Positions 14,908 to 23,110 of a stretch of DNA of 37,129 nucleotides are shown here, piece after piece. The stretch spans positions 1 to 37,129 of the forward strand of contig JASMFX010000087.1 of NCBI GenBank assembly GCA_030751555.1, given 5' to 3'. Each line of letters begins with the position of its first letter. The stretch's first letter is position 1. Position numbers and translations under genes: made by a program. The DNA comes from Candidatus Woesearchaeota archaeon (GTDB taxonomy: Archaea > Nanoarchaeota > Nanoarchaeia > Woesearchaeales > CALCXY01). A model generated the notes under the pieces. It was given only the letters and a program-made list of their open reading frames with translations, was not told where the DNA came from and searched no databases.

Positions 14908-15702
14908 ATGCAAGGAATATATGAATTATTGGGGAAAATTAAGGAGACAAAACCGTTAGTGCATCACATTACAAATTGGGTAACTATTTATGACTGTGCG
15001 AATATTGTTCGAGCTGTTGGAGCACTGCCTGTTATGGCTCATGCTAAGGAAGAGGTTGAGGAGATGGCAGGAATTGCTTCTGCACTTGTTCTGAATATTG
15101 GAACTTTGACAACAGAGCTTGTGGATAATATGATCTTAGCTGGAAAGAAGGCTAATGAGAAAGGAATTCCGGTTGTGTTAGATGCTGTTGGTGTTGGAGC
15201 TACTAATTTTCGGAATGATAAATCTGCAGAGATTCTTGAGAAGGTTAAGGTTGATGTGATTAAAGGGAACTCTTCTGAGATTGCTAAATTAGCTGGAGAG
15301 AATGTTGAGACTAAAGGAGTTGAGGCTGGACGTGTTGAAGCTAATTTGATTGAAGTAGCTAAGAAATTGGCTAACGAGAAGGATGCAACTGTTGTGATAA
15401 CTGGCAAAGAAGATATTGTGGCTAACAAAGAATCTGTTTATACAGTTAAGAATGGGCATGATATGATGGGAAACATTGTAGGAACTGGTTGTATGGTGGC
15501 TTCCGTTATTGGTGCTTTTGCTGCTGTTGAACCAGATTATGCAAAAGCTGCTGCTGCTGCGCTTGCTAGTTTTGGCATTGCAGGAGAGCTTGCTGCTAGA
15601 AGATCATCAGGACCTGGAAGTTACAAAGAGTGCTTCTATGATGAGATTTTTAATCTAGATGAACTGTCCTTGAATGATATGCAAAAGGTTGAGAAAAAAT
15701 AA
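14908..15702 (+). CDS. thiM: Hydroxyethylthiazole kinase
   Basis: Phosphorylates 4-methyl-5-(2-hydroxyethyl)thiazole, a thiamine salvage step that gives the thiazole phosphate used by ThiE. The 264-residue ribokinase-fold protein has the family's opening [27 protein letters not shown], the substrate segment [33 protein letters not shown], and the anion-hole motif [20 protein letters not shown] near the C-terminus. The length is normal. It is the first gene of the thi operon, with a strong SD, and its stop is five bases before the thiE start. Its presence suggests that the thiazole moiety is scavenged, because no thiazole synthase gene is in the cluster. Confidence 0.96.
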   Translation: MQGIYELLGKIKETKPLVHHITNWVTIYDCANIVRAVGALPVMAHAKEEVEEMAGIASALVLNIGTLTTELVDNMILAGKKANEKGIPVVLDAVGVGATNFRNDKSAEILEKVKVDVIKGNSSEIAKLAGENVETKGVEAGRVEANLIEVAKKLANEKDATVVITGKEDIVANKESVYTVKNGHDMMGNIVGTGCMVASVIGAFAAVEPDYAKAAAAALASFGIAGELAARRSSGPGSYKECFYDEIFNLDELSLNDMQKVEKK

Positions 15703-15707
15703 AGAAT

Positions 15708-16358
15708 ATGAGTAGAGATATTCTAGTTTATAGGGGACTGTATTTTGTAACTGATAGAGGGCTTTCTAGGAAAAGTGTTGTTGAGGATGTTACGTCTGCT
15801 ATTTCTGCGGGGGTTAAGATAGTCCAGTATAGGGAGAAAGAGCTTGGTTTTGATGAGCAGGTTGGTGAGGCTAGGGAGTTGAGAAGGGTGACTAAGGAGA
15901 AAGGTGTTTTATTGATAATTAATGATGATGTTGAGATTGCGCTGGAGGTTGAGGCTGATGGAGTACATATTGGTCAGGATGATACTTCTTATGCTGAGGC
16001 TCGTAAGGTATTGGGTAGTGGGAAGATTATTGGAGTTACCGTTCATAATGTTTCTGAAGCTGTTTTGGCTGAGAAAATGGGTGCTGATTATTTAGGAGTT
16101 AGTCCTATTTTTGATACGACAACTAAGTTAGATGCAGGTAAGGGGTCTGGTGTTGAGTTAATACAAAGGGTTAAAAAGGCAGTTAGATTGCCAATTATTG
16201 CTATAGGTGGAATAAATTATAATAATTTGGAGGAGGTTATGGGGGCTGGTGCTGATGGTGCGGTTGCAATGTCAGCGATTATAGCTAAGGATGATGTTAG
16301 TGCAGAGTGTAAGAAATTTATTGAGATGATGCAAAATGACAATACTTGGAAAAGCTAA
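15708..16358 (+). CDS. thiE: Thiamine-phosphate synthase
   Basis: Joins HMP-diphosphate to thiazole phosphate to give thiamine phosphate. The 216-residue TIM barrel shows YFVTDRGLS, VQYREKELGFDE, LLIINDDVEIALEVEADGVHIGQDD, IIGVTVHNVSEAVLAEKMGADYLGVSPIF and LPIIAIGGINYNNLEEVMGAGADGAVAMSAI, all standard ThiE signatures. It is the bacterial-type enzyme; many archaea use ThiN instead. Its 3' end overlaps the thiC start by 23 bases, suggesting translational coupling. Confidence 0.96.
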   Translation: MSRDILVYRGLYFVTDRGLSRKSVVEDVTSAISAGVKIVQYREKELGFDEQVGEARELRRVTKEKGVLLIINDDVEIALEVEADGVHIGQDDTSYAEARKVLGSGKIIGVTVHNVSEAVLAEKMGADYLGVSPIFDTTTKLDAGKGSGVELIQRVKKAVRLPIIAIGGINYNNLEEVMGAGADGAVAMSAIIAKDDVSAECKKFIEMMQNDNTWKS

Positions 16359-17604
16359 GTTCGGGGAATTGACTCCTGAGATGGAGGCTGTTGCTAGTGA
16401 TGAAGGTATTAAAGCAAAGCAATTAGTTAAAGCTATTGGTGAAGGGAGAGTTGTTATTCCTTTGAATAATCAACATAGGGGTTTGAAACCAATTGGTATT
16501 GGTGAGGGCCTTCGGACTAAGATTAATGCTAATATAGGGTCTTCTCCTACTAAGGCTGATGTAGGCTATGAACTTGAGAAACTGAAGGCTGCTGAAGATG
16601 CTGGTGCGGATACTATCATGGACCTTAGTACTGGCGGAGATATTGATAACATTCGGAGAGAGATAATTAAGAATTCTAAGATTCCTGTTGGAACTGTTCC
16701 TATCTATCAAGCTATAATTGAGAAGGATAGTGTTGTTGATCTGACTGCCGAGGATATGATAAGAGGTATAAAGAAGCATGTTGAGGATGGTGTTGATTTC
16801 ATTACTATTCATTCTGGTGTTAAGAGAGACTTTACTAAGTTAATTAAGAAAAGATTGATGGGTGTTGTGAGCAGAGGAGGTTCATTTTTGATGAAGTGGA
16901 TGGAACATAACAGACAGGAAAATCCACTTTACGAACACTTTGATAAGGTTCTTCATTTAGCTTCCAAGTATGATGTTACATTGAGCTTAGGAGATGGTCT
17001 TCGGCCTGGATGTTTGAAGGATGCAACCGATAAAGCGCAGTTGTCTGAGCTTAAAGTATTAGGGGAATTGGCTAAGAAGGCTTTTGATGAGGGTGTTCAA
17101 GTTATAGTGGAAGGTCCAGGACATGTTCCAATTGACCAGATAAAGATGAATATTGATCTTCAGAAAAAAGAATGTAATAATGCTCCGTTTTATGTTTTAG
17201 GTCCGTTAGTTACAGATATTGCTCCTGGTTATGACCATATAACTTCAGCTATTGGTGGAGCAATTGCTGCGTCTGCTGGTGCTGATTACTTATGTTATGT
17301 TAGTCCTGCTGAACATTTAGGATTGCCTGATGTTGATGATGTTAAGGTAGGGGTTATTTCTTCTAAGATTGCTGCTCATGCTGCAGATATTGCAAAAGGA
17401 ATTCCTGGTGCAAGGTTTGTTGATGATGAGATGGCAAAGGCTAGGGCTAGGCTTGATTGGGACGAGATGTATAGGTTGTCTTTAGATCCTACCACTGCTA
17501 AGAAGATTAGGGAGAAGTGTTCTCCTACTGATTCTGAAACATGTTCTATGTGTGATAAATTTTGTTCAGTTAAAATCAATCAAGAACTGAAAGATGGAAA
17601 ATAA
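16336..17604 (+). CDS. thiC: Phosphomethylpyrimidine synthase (radical SAM)
   Basis: Converts aminoimidazole ribotide to HMP-phosphate with a [4Fe-4S] cluster and S-adenosylmethionine. The 422-residue protein matches the short, anaerobe-type ThiC, lacking the N-terminal extension of plant and proteobacterial enzymes. Motifs include IGSSPTKADVGYELEKLKAAEDAGADTIMDLSTGG, TVPIYQA, FITIHSGV, SLGDGLRPGC, EGPGHVPIDQI and GADYLCYVSPAEHLGLP. The C-terminal cluster motif reads CSMCDKFC. The third cysteine follows after three residues rather than the four of the textbook CxxCx4C; this may be normal for the short form, but I cannot confirm it here. The cluster probably comes from the nearby IscS/IscU. 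Confidence 0.96.
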   Translation: MTILGKAKFGELTPEMEAVASDEGIKAKQLVKAIGEGRVVIPLNNQHRGLKPIGIGEGLRTKINANIGSSPTKADVGYELEKLKAAEDAGADTIMDLSTGGDIDNIRREIIKNSKIPVGTVPIYQAIIEKDSVVDLTAEDMIRGIKKHVEDGVDFITIHSGVKRDFTKLIKKRLMGVVSRGGSFLMKWMEHNRQENPLYEHFDKVLHLASKYDVTLSLGDGLRPGCLKDATDKAQLSELKVLGELAKKAFDEGVQVIVEGPGHVPIDQIKMNIDLQKKECNNAPFYVLGPLVTDIAPGYDHITSAIGGAIAASAGADYLCYVSPAEHLGLPDVDDVKVGVISSKIAAHAADIAKGIPGARFVDDEMAKARARLDWDEMYRLSLDPTTAKKIREKCSPTDSETCSMCDKFCSVKINQELKDGK

Positions 17605-17854
17605 GCTCAAAGAATTGGTTTTGCTTAATAGGAAAAAGATTGGTGAGGATGAGTTGTTTAACTTTCTTCTTGATCATATTGGGAAGCACATTGATGAGGT
17701 TAAGGAGCTGAAAAGTAAAGATGATCCTCATTTTTATAAGGAAGTTGCTGACCTTTATTTATTGGGTTATATGCTGATGTTAAATGAAAATGTTAATAAA
17801 GAAGTAGTTGAAGAGAGAATTAAGAAGATAGAAGGGAAGATAAATGAAAATTAA
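17594..17854 (+). CDS. Small helical protein inside the thi operon, 86 aa, unknown
   Basis: An 86-residue, highly charged, all-helical protein (ELFNFLLDHIGKHIDEVKEL, YKEVADLYLLGYMLMLNENV, VVEERIKKIEGKI). It overlaps thiC by 11 bases at its start and thiL by 11 bases at its end, so it is a true member of the operon. The pattern of acidic and hydrophobic helices loosely recalls MazG-like helical bundles, but I see no metal-binding EExxE/ExxD set. It has no signal peptide or cysteines. The position between thiC and thiL suggests an accessory role in thiamine synthesis; the function is unknown. Confidence 0.75.
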   Translation: MENKLKELVLLNRKKIGEDELFNFLLDHIGKHIDEVKELKSKDDPHFYKEVADLYLLGYMLMLNENVNKEVVEERIKKIEGKINEN

Positions 17855-18791
17855 AGATATAGGTGGGGAGTTTGCACTGATTAAGAGGATAGCTCAAAAA
17901 GTTAGAGATAAGAATGTTAAAGTTGGTATTGGGGATGATTGTGCTGTTCTTTCTGTTGGTGGGAAGCTGTTAGTTATTACTACAGATACTTTGGTTGAGA
18001 ATGATCATTTTTCTTTGAAGTGGTTTAATCCGGAGCAGATTGGGATGAAGGCTGTTGAGATAAATGCTTCTGATGTTGGTTCAATGGGCGGGAAGCCGAA
18101 GTATGCTTTGGTTTCTCTTGTTTTGACGAATGATACTAAAGTTGAGTTTATTGACGATTTGTATAAAGGGATGAGGGCTTCTGGTAGGAAGCATGGCATT
18201 GAGATAATTGGTGGTAATATAACTCATGGTCGCGAATTGGTTATTGACATCTGCATGATTGGTGAAGTTGCTAAAAAGGATTTGAAGTTGAGGTCTAGTG
18301 CTAAGGTTGGAGATTATATTTTAGTTAGCGGTCCGCTTGGTGGGTCTACTGCTGGTTTGAAATTGTTTTTGAAGGGAATTGGAGGACATTCTGCTGTTAA
18401 GAAGAAGCATGTTTTGCCTAAGGCTAATTATTCTAAGGTTAAGGGATTTTTGAGTAAGATAAATGCAATGATTGATGTTTCAGATGGTTTAGGTTCTGAA
18501 GTTACTCGGATTTGTGAGCAGAGTAAGGTTGGTGCTGTGATTTTTAAGGATAATGTTCCTATTTCGGATGAGGTAAAAGGTGCTGCTCATGTTTTGGGTC
18601 ATGATGCTTTGGATTATGCACTTTTTGGTGGAGAGGATTTTGAATTGGTTTATACTGTTTCTGAGAAGAATCTTTCTAAGGTTAAGGGCTATTTGGTTGG
18701 GCAGATAACTAAGAAGAAAGGTGTTAGGGTTTTTTCTAATGGTAAGGAGAAGAAGTTATCTGGTCATGGGTATGATCATTTTAAGTTATAA
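17844..18791 (+). CDS. thiL: Thiamine-monophosphate kinase
   Basis: Phosphorylates thiamine phosphate to the cofactor thiamine diphosphate, the last step of the pathway. The 315-residue protein of the PurM/AIRS fold carries GIGDDCAVL (about 29-37), TTDTLVENDHF, NASDVGSMGGKPKYALVSLVL, GGNITHGRELVIDICMIGEV, LVSGPLGGSTAGL, MIDVSDGLGSEVTRICEQSKVGAVI and YALFGGEDFELVYTV. These are the ATP- and metal-binding signatures of ThiL. It is last in the operon. Its final six bases overlap the end of the convergent ThiI-domain gene. Confidence 0.96.
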   Translation: MKIKDIGGEFALIKRIAQKVRDKNVKVGIGDDCAVLSVGGKLLVITTDTLVENDHFSLKWFNPEQIGMKAVEINASDVGSMGGKPKYALVSLVLTNDTKVEFIDDLYKGMRASGRKHGIEIIGGNITHGRELVIDICMIGEVAKKDLKLRSSAKVGDYILVSGPLGGSTAGLKLFLKGIGGHSAVKKKHVLPKANYSKVKGFLSKINAMIDVSDGLGSEVTRICEQSKVGAVIFKDNVPISDEVKGAAHVLGHDALDYALFGGEDFELVYTVSEKNLSKVKGYLVGQITKKKGVRVFSNGKEKKLSGHGYDHFKL

Positions 18792-19400
18792 GTTTATTAT
18801 TTTAGCCGTTTTTATTGATTCTGATTCTAACTTTTTTATGTCTAGCTTGTTTTCTTCTACTCGTACTGCTTCTAGTCTTGCCTTTGTTGCTGGATTTGGG
18901 GGTACTGATCTGCAGCAGATGGATGGTTCGATTGAGATTTCGTAAGTTCCGATTTCTTTTGCCAAATCCATTGTTTCTTGTTTGTCGTTGCAGAGTAATG
19001 GTCTTAGGATGGGAAGAGATGTTGCGTCAGTTACTGTTATTAGATTGTCTAGGGTTTGGGAAGCAACTTGCCCTAGGTTTTCTCCTGTTATTAGGAAGTC
19101 GCATTTTTCTTTTTTTGCTACTTTTTCTGCTATTCTGAACATGAATCTTCTGCATAGTATGCAGTTGTACTTTCTTGTTGTGTTTTTGATAGATTCTAAT
19201 TGGTTTTTTCCGTGCTCTATTATGTATAGTTTTTTTATTCCTAATTTTTTAAGAAGGCGCTTTGTTTTTTCTAATGGTCTGAAATCTGTTAAAGGGCGGT
19301 TGTCGAAGTGTATTGCTACCATTTCTACATTACGCTTCTTCATCAGGTAAGCTGCTACTGGTGAGTCTATTCCTGAACTGATTAATAATAGGCCTTTCAT
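18786..19400 (-). CDS. Standalone ThiI C-terminal PP-loop domain
   Basis: A 204-residue protein that corresponds only to the AANH/PP-loop domain of ThiI, with no ferredoxin-like or THUMP RNA-binding domains and no rhodanese domain. The PP-loop reads SSGIDSPVA (Ser replaces the first Gly of SGGIDS). It is followed by NCILCRRFMFRIAEKVA, LITGENLGQVASQT, LPILRPLLCNDKQETM and SICCRSVPPNPATKARLE, matching the ThiI core. Full ThiI adenylates tRNA U8 and accepts sulfur from IscS to make 4-thiouridine, and in some organisms supports thiazole sulfur. A lone domain would need a THUMP partner in trans. The neighbours thiL and iscS fit a sulfur-relay role. The mRNA is predicted to be leaderless, from a TATA near 19422-19430. 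Confidence 0.85.
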   Translation of the reverse strand: MKGLLLISSGIDSPVAAYLMKKRNVEMVAIHFDNRPLTDFRPLEKTKRLLKKLGIKKLYIIEHGKNQLESIKNTTRKYNCILCRRFMFRIAEKVAKKEKCDFLITGENLGQVASQTLDNLITVTDATSLPILRPLLCNDKQETMDLAKEIGTYEISIEPSICCRSVPPNPATKARLEAVRVEENKLDIKKLESESIKTAKIINL

Positions 19401-19466
19401 GTTGTTTTAGGGGTTTTTGATAGTTTATATTACTTTCTTAACGGTTTATAATTTAAAACCAAAAGA

Positions 19467-19474
19467 TTTATAAA
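19467..19474 (+). promoter_or_regulatory. TATA box TTTATAAA of the arsR-iscS-iscU operon
   Basis: Centred about 26 bases before the arsR ATG at 19497, so transcription should begin at or next to the ATG (leaderless). Confidence 0.6.
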
Positions 19475-19477
19475 CTA

Positions 19478-19499
19478 CATATGATACATAATTCATATG
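19478..19499. promoter_or_regulatory. Operator-like inverted repeat over the arsR start
   Basis: Arms CATATGA (19478-19484) and TCATATG (19493-19499) form a perfect inverted repeat with an 8-base centre. It begins four bases after the TATA box and ends with the arsR ATG, so a bound dimer would block transcription initiation. Dyads of this size and spacing are typical ArsR-family sites. Autoregulation is inferred. Confidence 0.5.
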
Positions 19500-19799
19500 A
19501 AATGTGAATCATACTTTAGGTTTTTTGAGACAGTATCTGGTAAATTGAGATGGAGTATACTTAGTTTGCTAGAGAATGGGCCGATGAGTGTTAATGAGAT
19601 TAGTGAAGGTTTGAATGAGGAACAGAGTAAGATATCTCACAATCTAAGAAATTTAGCTGAATGTCATTTTTTAGATGTTAAGCAAGATGGTAAGAAAAGG
19701 ATTTATTCGCTGAATAAGGAAACGATTGTTCCTTTGATGAAATTAGTTGAAAAACATGTTGAAAAATATTGTACAGATTTTTGCAAGGTGGAAAAATGA
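19497..19799 (+). CDS. ArsR-family winged-helix regulator of the isc operon
   Basis: A 100-residue winged-helix protein: helix 1 KLRWSILSLLENGPM, the recognition region SVNEISEGLNEEQSKISHNLRNLAECHFL, then the wing VKQDGKKRIYSLN, and a C-terminal dimer helix. Cysteines sit at C3 and in the tail KYCTDFC, where they could bind a metal or an Fe-S cluster. The gene overlaps iscS by 4 bases (ATGA), so the three genes form one operon. A dyad covers its start, suggesting autoregulation. By position it would play the role IscR has in bacteria: sensing iron or sulfur status and controlling cluster assembly. The ligand is not known. Confidence 0.85.
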   Translation: MKCESYFRFFETVSGKLRWSILSLLENGPMSVNEISEGLNEEQSKISHNLRNLAECHFLDVKQDGKKRIYSLNKETIVPLMKLVEKHVEKYCTDFCKVEK

Positions 19800-20950
19800 A
19801 GTGTTATATGGATCATGCGGCAACAACACCAGTCGATAAGGAAGTGGTAAATGTTATGTTACCTTATTTTTCTGAGAAGTTTGGCAATTCTTCGAGCTTA
19901 CATCAATGGGGGCAGGAAGCTAAGGAAGCTTTGGAGAGTGCTAGGGATGAATGCGCTAAATTGATTGGTGCTGATGCTAAGGAGATTGTGTTTACTTCTG
20001 GCGGTTCGGAATCTGATAATTTGGCACTTAAAGGAGTGTTAGGTGCTAATCCAAAGAAGAATCATATTGTTACTAGTGCCATTGAGCATCATGCTATACA
20101 TACAACTTCTAAGGAATTGGAGAAGGAAGGTTTTAAAGTTACGTTCGTTCCAGTCGATAAATACGGAATGGTTAGTGTTTCTGATGTTTCTAATGCTATA
20201 ACTGAGAAAACAGCAATTGTTTCTATAATGCATGCTAATAATGAGATTGGGACTATACAGCCAATTGAAGAGATTGGTAAGGTGTGTAAGCAGAAAGGGG
20301 TTAAGTTCCATACAGATGCAGTACAGAGTGTTGGAAAAATTCCTGTTGATGTTGAGAAGTTAAATGTTGATTTACTTAGTGCTTCGGGTCATAAGATATA
20401 TGGCCCTAAGGGTGTTGGATTTTTGTATATTAAGAGAGGAACTAAAGTTAAGGCCTTGATACAAGGTGGAGGCCATGAATTTGGCCTACGAGCTGGAACT
20501 GAGAATATTTCAGGTATTGTTGGACTTGGTAAAGCTTGTGAGATTGCTCGGAAAGGAATGGTTAAGGAAGGTGAAAGGTTGACTAAACTGAGTAAATATC
20601 TTGTTGATAAGATGATGGGAGAGATTGGAGATTCTTATCTTAATGGTCACCCTACGAAAAGGATTCCAGGAACTAATAATTTTAGATTTGATTATATTGA
20701 AGGAGAGGCTTTGATATTACATATGGATATGAAAGGAATTGCCGCTTCAACTGGTTCTGCTTGTTCAACTAAGTCTCTTGAACCTAGTTATGTTTTGACT
20801 TCTCTTGGACTTGAACATGTACAAGCGCATGGATCGTTGAGGTTATCTTTAGGTAAGATCAATAATAAAGAACAAGTTGATTATGTTGTTGAAAGTGTTA
20901 AGGAGATTGTTGAAAATTTAAGGACTATTAGTCCCTTGAGGAAGAGGTGA
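19796..20950 (+). CDS. iscS: Cysteine desulfurase
   Basis: A PLP enzyme that takes sulfur from cysteine for Fe-S clusters and thiolation. I start it at the ATG overlapping the arsR stop, which gives MKCYMDHAATTPVD as in the family; a longer frame exists upstream but lies inside arsR. The 384-residue protein has PLP lysine K200 in SASGHKIYGPKG, HTDAVQSVGKIP, the segment GGGHEFGLRAGTENI, and the persulfide cysteine C323 in STGSACSTKSLEPSYVL. All catalytic residues are present. It is paired with iscU and flanked by a ThiI-type domain, so it probably donates sulfur to both Fe-S assembly and tRNA thiolation. Confidence 0.96.
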   Translation: MKCYMDHAATTPVDKEVVNVMLPYFSEKFGNSSSLHQWGQEAKEALESARDECAKLIGADAKEIVFTSGGSESDNLALKGVLGANPKKNHIVTSAIEHHAIHTTSKELEKEGFKVTFVPVDKYGMVSVSDVSNAITEKTAIVSIMHANNEIGTIQPIEEIGKVCKQKGVKFHTDAVQSVGKIPVDVEKLNVDLLSASGHKIYGPKGVGFLYIKRGTKVKALIQGGGHEFGLRAGTENISGIVGLGKACEIARKGMVKEGERLTKLSKYLVDKMMGEIGDSYLNGHPTKRIPGTNNFRFDYIEGEALILHMDMKGIAASTGSACSTKSLEPSYVLTSLGLEHVQAHGSLRLSLGKINNKEQVDYVVESVKEIVENLRTISPLRKR

Positions 20951-20955
20951 TTATG

Positions 20956-21336
20956 ATGTATTCAGAAAAAGTAATGGATCATTTTAAGGTGCCTCATAAT
21001 GTTGGGGAGCTAAAGGATGCTGACGGAATTGGTAAAGTTGGAAACCCTCAGTGTGGAGACTTGATGTGGATTTATATTAAAGTTAAGAAAAAAGGTAATG
21101 ATGAGATCATTGAAGATATTAAGTTTAAGACTTTTGGCTGTGTAGCTGCAATTGCTACTAGTTCAATGGCTACTGAGCTTGCTAAAGGGATGACTTTGGA
21201 AGAAGCTAAGAAGATGACAAGGGATGATGTTAAGGATGCTCTTGAAGGATTGCCTCCAATAAAAGTTCATTGTAGTAATCTAGCTGCTGAAGGTATTCAT
21301 AAAGCTATTGAGGACTATGAGAAGAAAAAGAGATAA
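20956..21336 (+). CDS. iscU: Fe-S cluster scaffold protein
   Basis: The scaffold on which [2Fe-2S] and [4Fe-4S] clusters are built from IscS sulfur. Its 126 residues begin MYSEKVMDHFKVPHNVGEL. Cluster ligands are C33 and D35 in GNPQCGDLM, C62 in FKTFGCVAAIATSSM, and H105/C106 in VHCSNLAAEGI. I chose the ATG at 20956 because GGTGA (20946-20950) then sits five bases upstream; an in-frame ATG at 20953 and a GTG at 20947 are less well placed. It is the last gene of the arsR-iscS-iscU operon. No HscA/HscB or ferredoxin gene follows. Confidence 0.95.
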   Translation: MYSEKVMDHFKVPHNVGELKDADGIGKVGNPQCGDLMWIYIKVKKKGNDEIIEDIKFKTFGCVAAIATSSMATELAKGMTLEEAKKMTRDDVKDALEGLPPIKVHCSNLAAEGIHKAIEDYEKKKR

Positions 21337-21363
21337 TCAGTTCTATTTGTGATTTGCTTATCA

Positions 21364-23010
21364 TTACCTATATCCTCGTTCTCTTAAATTTGCATCTATA
21401 TCATCTGCAGAAAACCCTAATTTTTTTGCAACTCTTTGTGCATTACTAAATGTAGAAATACCTTCAATAAGTCCAAAAGTAGGACTACCATCAGAATCAA
21501 TCTCTACCATTAAATATTGTCCTATTCCTGAAGCCCTAAATGAACTAACTGTTTCATGATCATGTGTGACCATCATCGTATTATTACCAATTGTATGAAA
21601 TCCATTTAAAATGTAGCCAGAAATAGCCTTCCTTTCTTCATCAGTTGTGCCTTCTGCAAGACCCTCAAGAACAACTAAACTCCTAGGAGTAACTTTATAA
21701 AATATTCTCATACTGTCCTCCAGTTGAACACCAAACATTCCCTCCCTGTTTTGTTGATTACCAAATTGTTGTGCTTGATAATGAATTTGATCAGCAATAT
21801 TTATTTCAGCTGTTGTTGCAGCTATATAACATCCCATCTGAGCCAATAATTGACTTTGCTCAACAGTTAAACATGTATTTGTCTTACCACCACTATTCCT
21901 TCCAGTGATAAACGTTATTCCACAACCATCAAGGTGGATATTATTACCTACATATCCTGGATTTCTTTGAGCCTCAATTGGATTTTTTAAATCTGTTGCC
22001 CGAAAGTGATGTCTATCATAATCAGTCATTGTTGGAAGTACAACACTTGTATCAGCAGGAAAGCTTTTCCCGTATTCAACAAAAGACATTAGTTCATCCA
22101 TCCTTCCAATACCTTCAATACCTAAAATAAACTCTGGATTACTTAATGCAAACTCTCTCAGAGGAAATACTGCAGAATTTTTATCAAATCCTTCCTTAAA
22201 CCCAAACCCATAAAATACTGAAGCTACTGTTAAACCTAAACCAACCCAAGGTAACATTCCAATTGACCCTGATTCAATAATCCCCATTCCAAATGCACCC
22301 ATCATACCTGCAAAAGGTGCAGCCATCGCAGCCTCAACCCAATTAATTGGAACTGGTCTAAATCTTAAAGATGGCTCATACCATTCCTTTTGTTGCCGGG
22401 TTTTTATTCCACTAAGTGTTCTGTGAAGTGGTCCCTCAATTAATTCATGGGTTTGTGATTCAGTTGCTCCTAAAACTGAATCAACAAGATACCTTAGATA
22501 TGGTGTTTCAGGGTTAGGTATAGATTGTGCTGCTTTTTTAATAGCTTCAAATGCCTTTTTAGTTTCCCGAAATCTCGGAAATAAACCTGTTGGATCAGAT
22601 GAATCAGCAATAGGCTCATATCCATCAACAAAATCAAATATAGCTGTTTCAACAGATCTAAATTCAGTTAATAAATCACTAATACCATTTCGAAGCCTAT
22701 CGTCAGCTTCAAGTTCTTTAACACTTTCTTGTTTTGCAACAATAATATCTAAAGAAGTATGAGGTTGATTTAATGTCCTATACAAAACAGCAGAACCAAA
22801 ATGAGTTATAGTATGCCGAAGAGCTTGATATAATTTATCAATTTCTAATACTTGCTTTGTTCTATAATCAACAACTTTTGAGCCTACCCTGCCCCTTAGT
22901 TTATCACTCTCAAAACTTACCCAGCGATCTTTAGATAGTATTGATTTATCAACATGCATTCCTAATAATGGATCCCTTTCTTCTTCAATTATCTCTCTAA
23001 GTGTTCCCAT
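21364..23010 (-). CDS. Membrane-anchored MutS-like ATPase with altered Walker B
   Basis: A 548-residue protein. The C-terminal half is a MutS family V ATPase: Walker A GRNSGGKT (370-377), then REGMFGVQLEDSMRIFYKVTPRSL where MutS has its ST(F) motif, Walker B LVVLEGLAEGTT (445-456), and MMVTHDHE with H483. In canonical MutS the B site reads LVLIDEIGRGTS, so the acidic pair DE is EG here and the catalytic Glu is missing. The middle holds a hydrophobic hairpin (about 225-270: two Gly/Met-rich helices), which suggests membrane attachment. The N-terminal part is helical, like the MutS lever and clamp, and there is no mismatch-recognition domain. It resembles membrane MutS-like proteins of unknown role rather than repair MutS. 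A TATA near 23028-23037 predicts a leaderless mRNA. Confidence 0.8.
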   Translation of the reverse strand: MGTLREIIEEERDPLLGMHVDKSILSKDRWVSFESDKLRGRVGSKVVDYRTKQVLEIDKLYQALRHTITHFGSAVLYRTLNQPHTSLDIIVAKQESVKELEADDRLRNGISDLLTEFRSVETAIFDFVDGYEPIADSSDPTGLFPRFRETKKAFEAIKKAAQSIPNPETPYLRYLVDSVLGATESQTHELIEGPLHRTLSGIKTRQQKEWYEPSLRFRPVPINWVEAAMAAPFAGMMGAFGMGIIESGSIGMLPWVGLGLTVASVFYGFGFKEGFDKNSAVFPLREFALSNPEFILGIEGIGRMDELMSFVEYGKSFPADTSVVLPTMTDYDRHHFRATDLKNPIEAQRNPGYVGNNIHLDGCGITFITGRNSGGKTNTCLTVEQSQLLAQMGCYIAATTAEINIADQIHYQAQQFGNQQNREGMFGVQLEDSMRIFYKVTPRSLVVLEGLAEGTTDEERKAISGYILNGFHTIGNNTMMVTHDHETVSSFRASGIGQYLMVEIDSDGSPTFGLIEGISTFSNAQRVAKKLGFSADDIDANLRERGYR

Positions 23011-23110
23011 ACTAATAAAGAATTATAAACATTTTATAAATTTATTTACAATTACTACTTTTTAAGAGTTAATGTTCTATAATAAAACCTCGTTATAATC
23101 ATATTTTCTC

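Noticed and set aside
23071..23097. Eight-codon ORF between the MutS-like gene and the dsbA-like gene
   Set aside because: It has no SD and no TATA at a suitable distance. It fits chance expectation for an AT-rich spacer.
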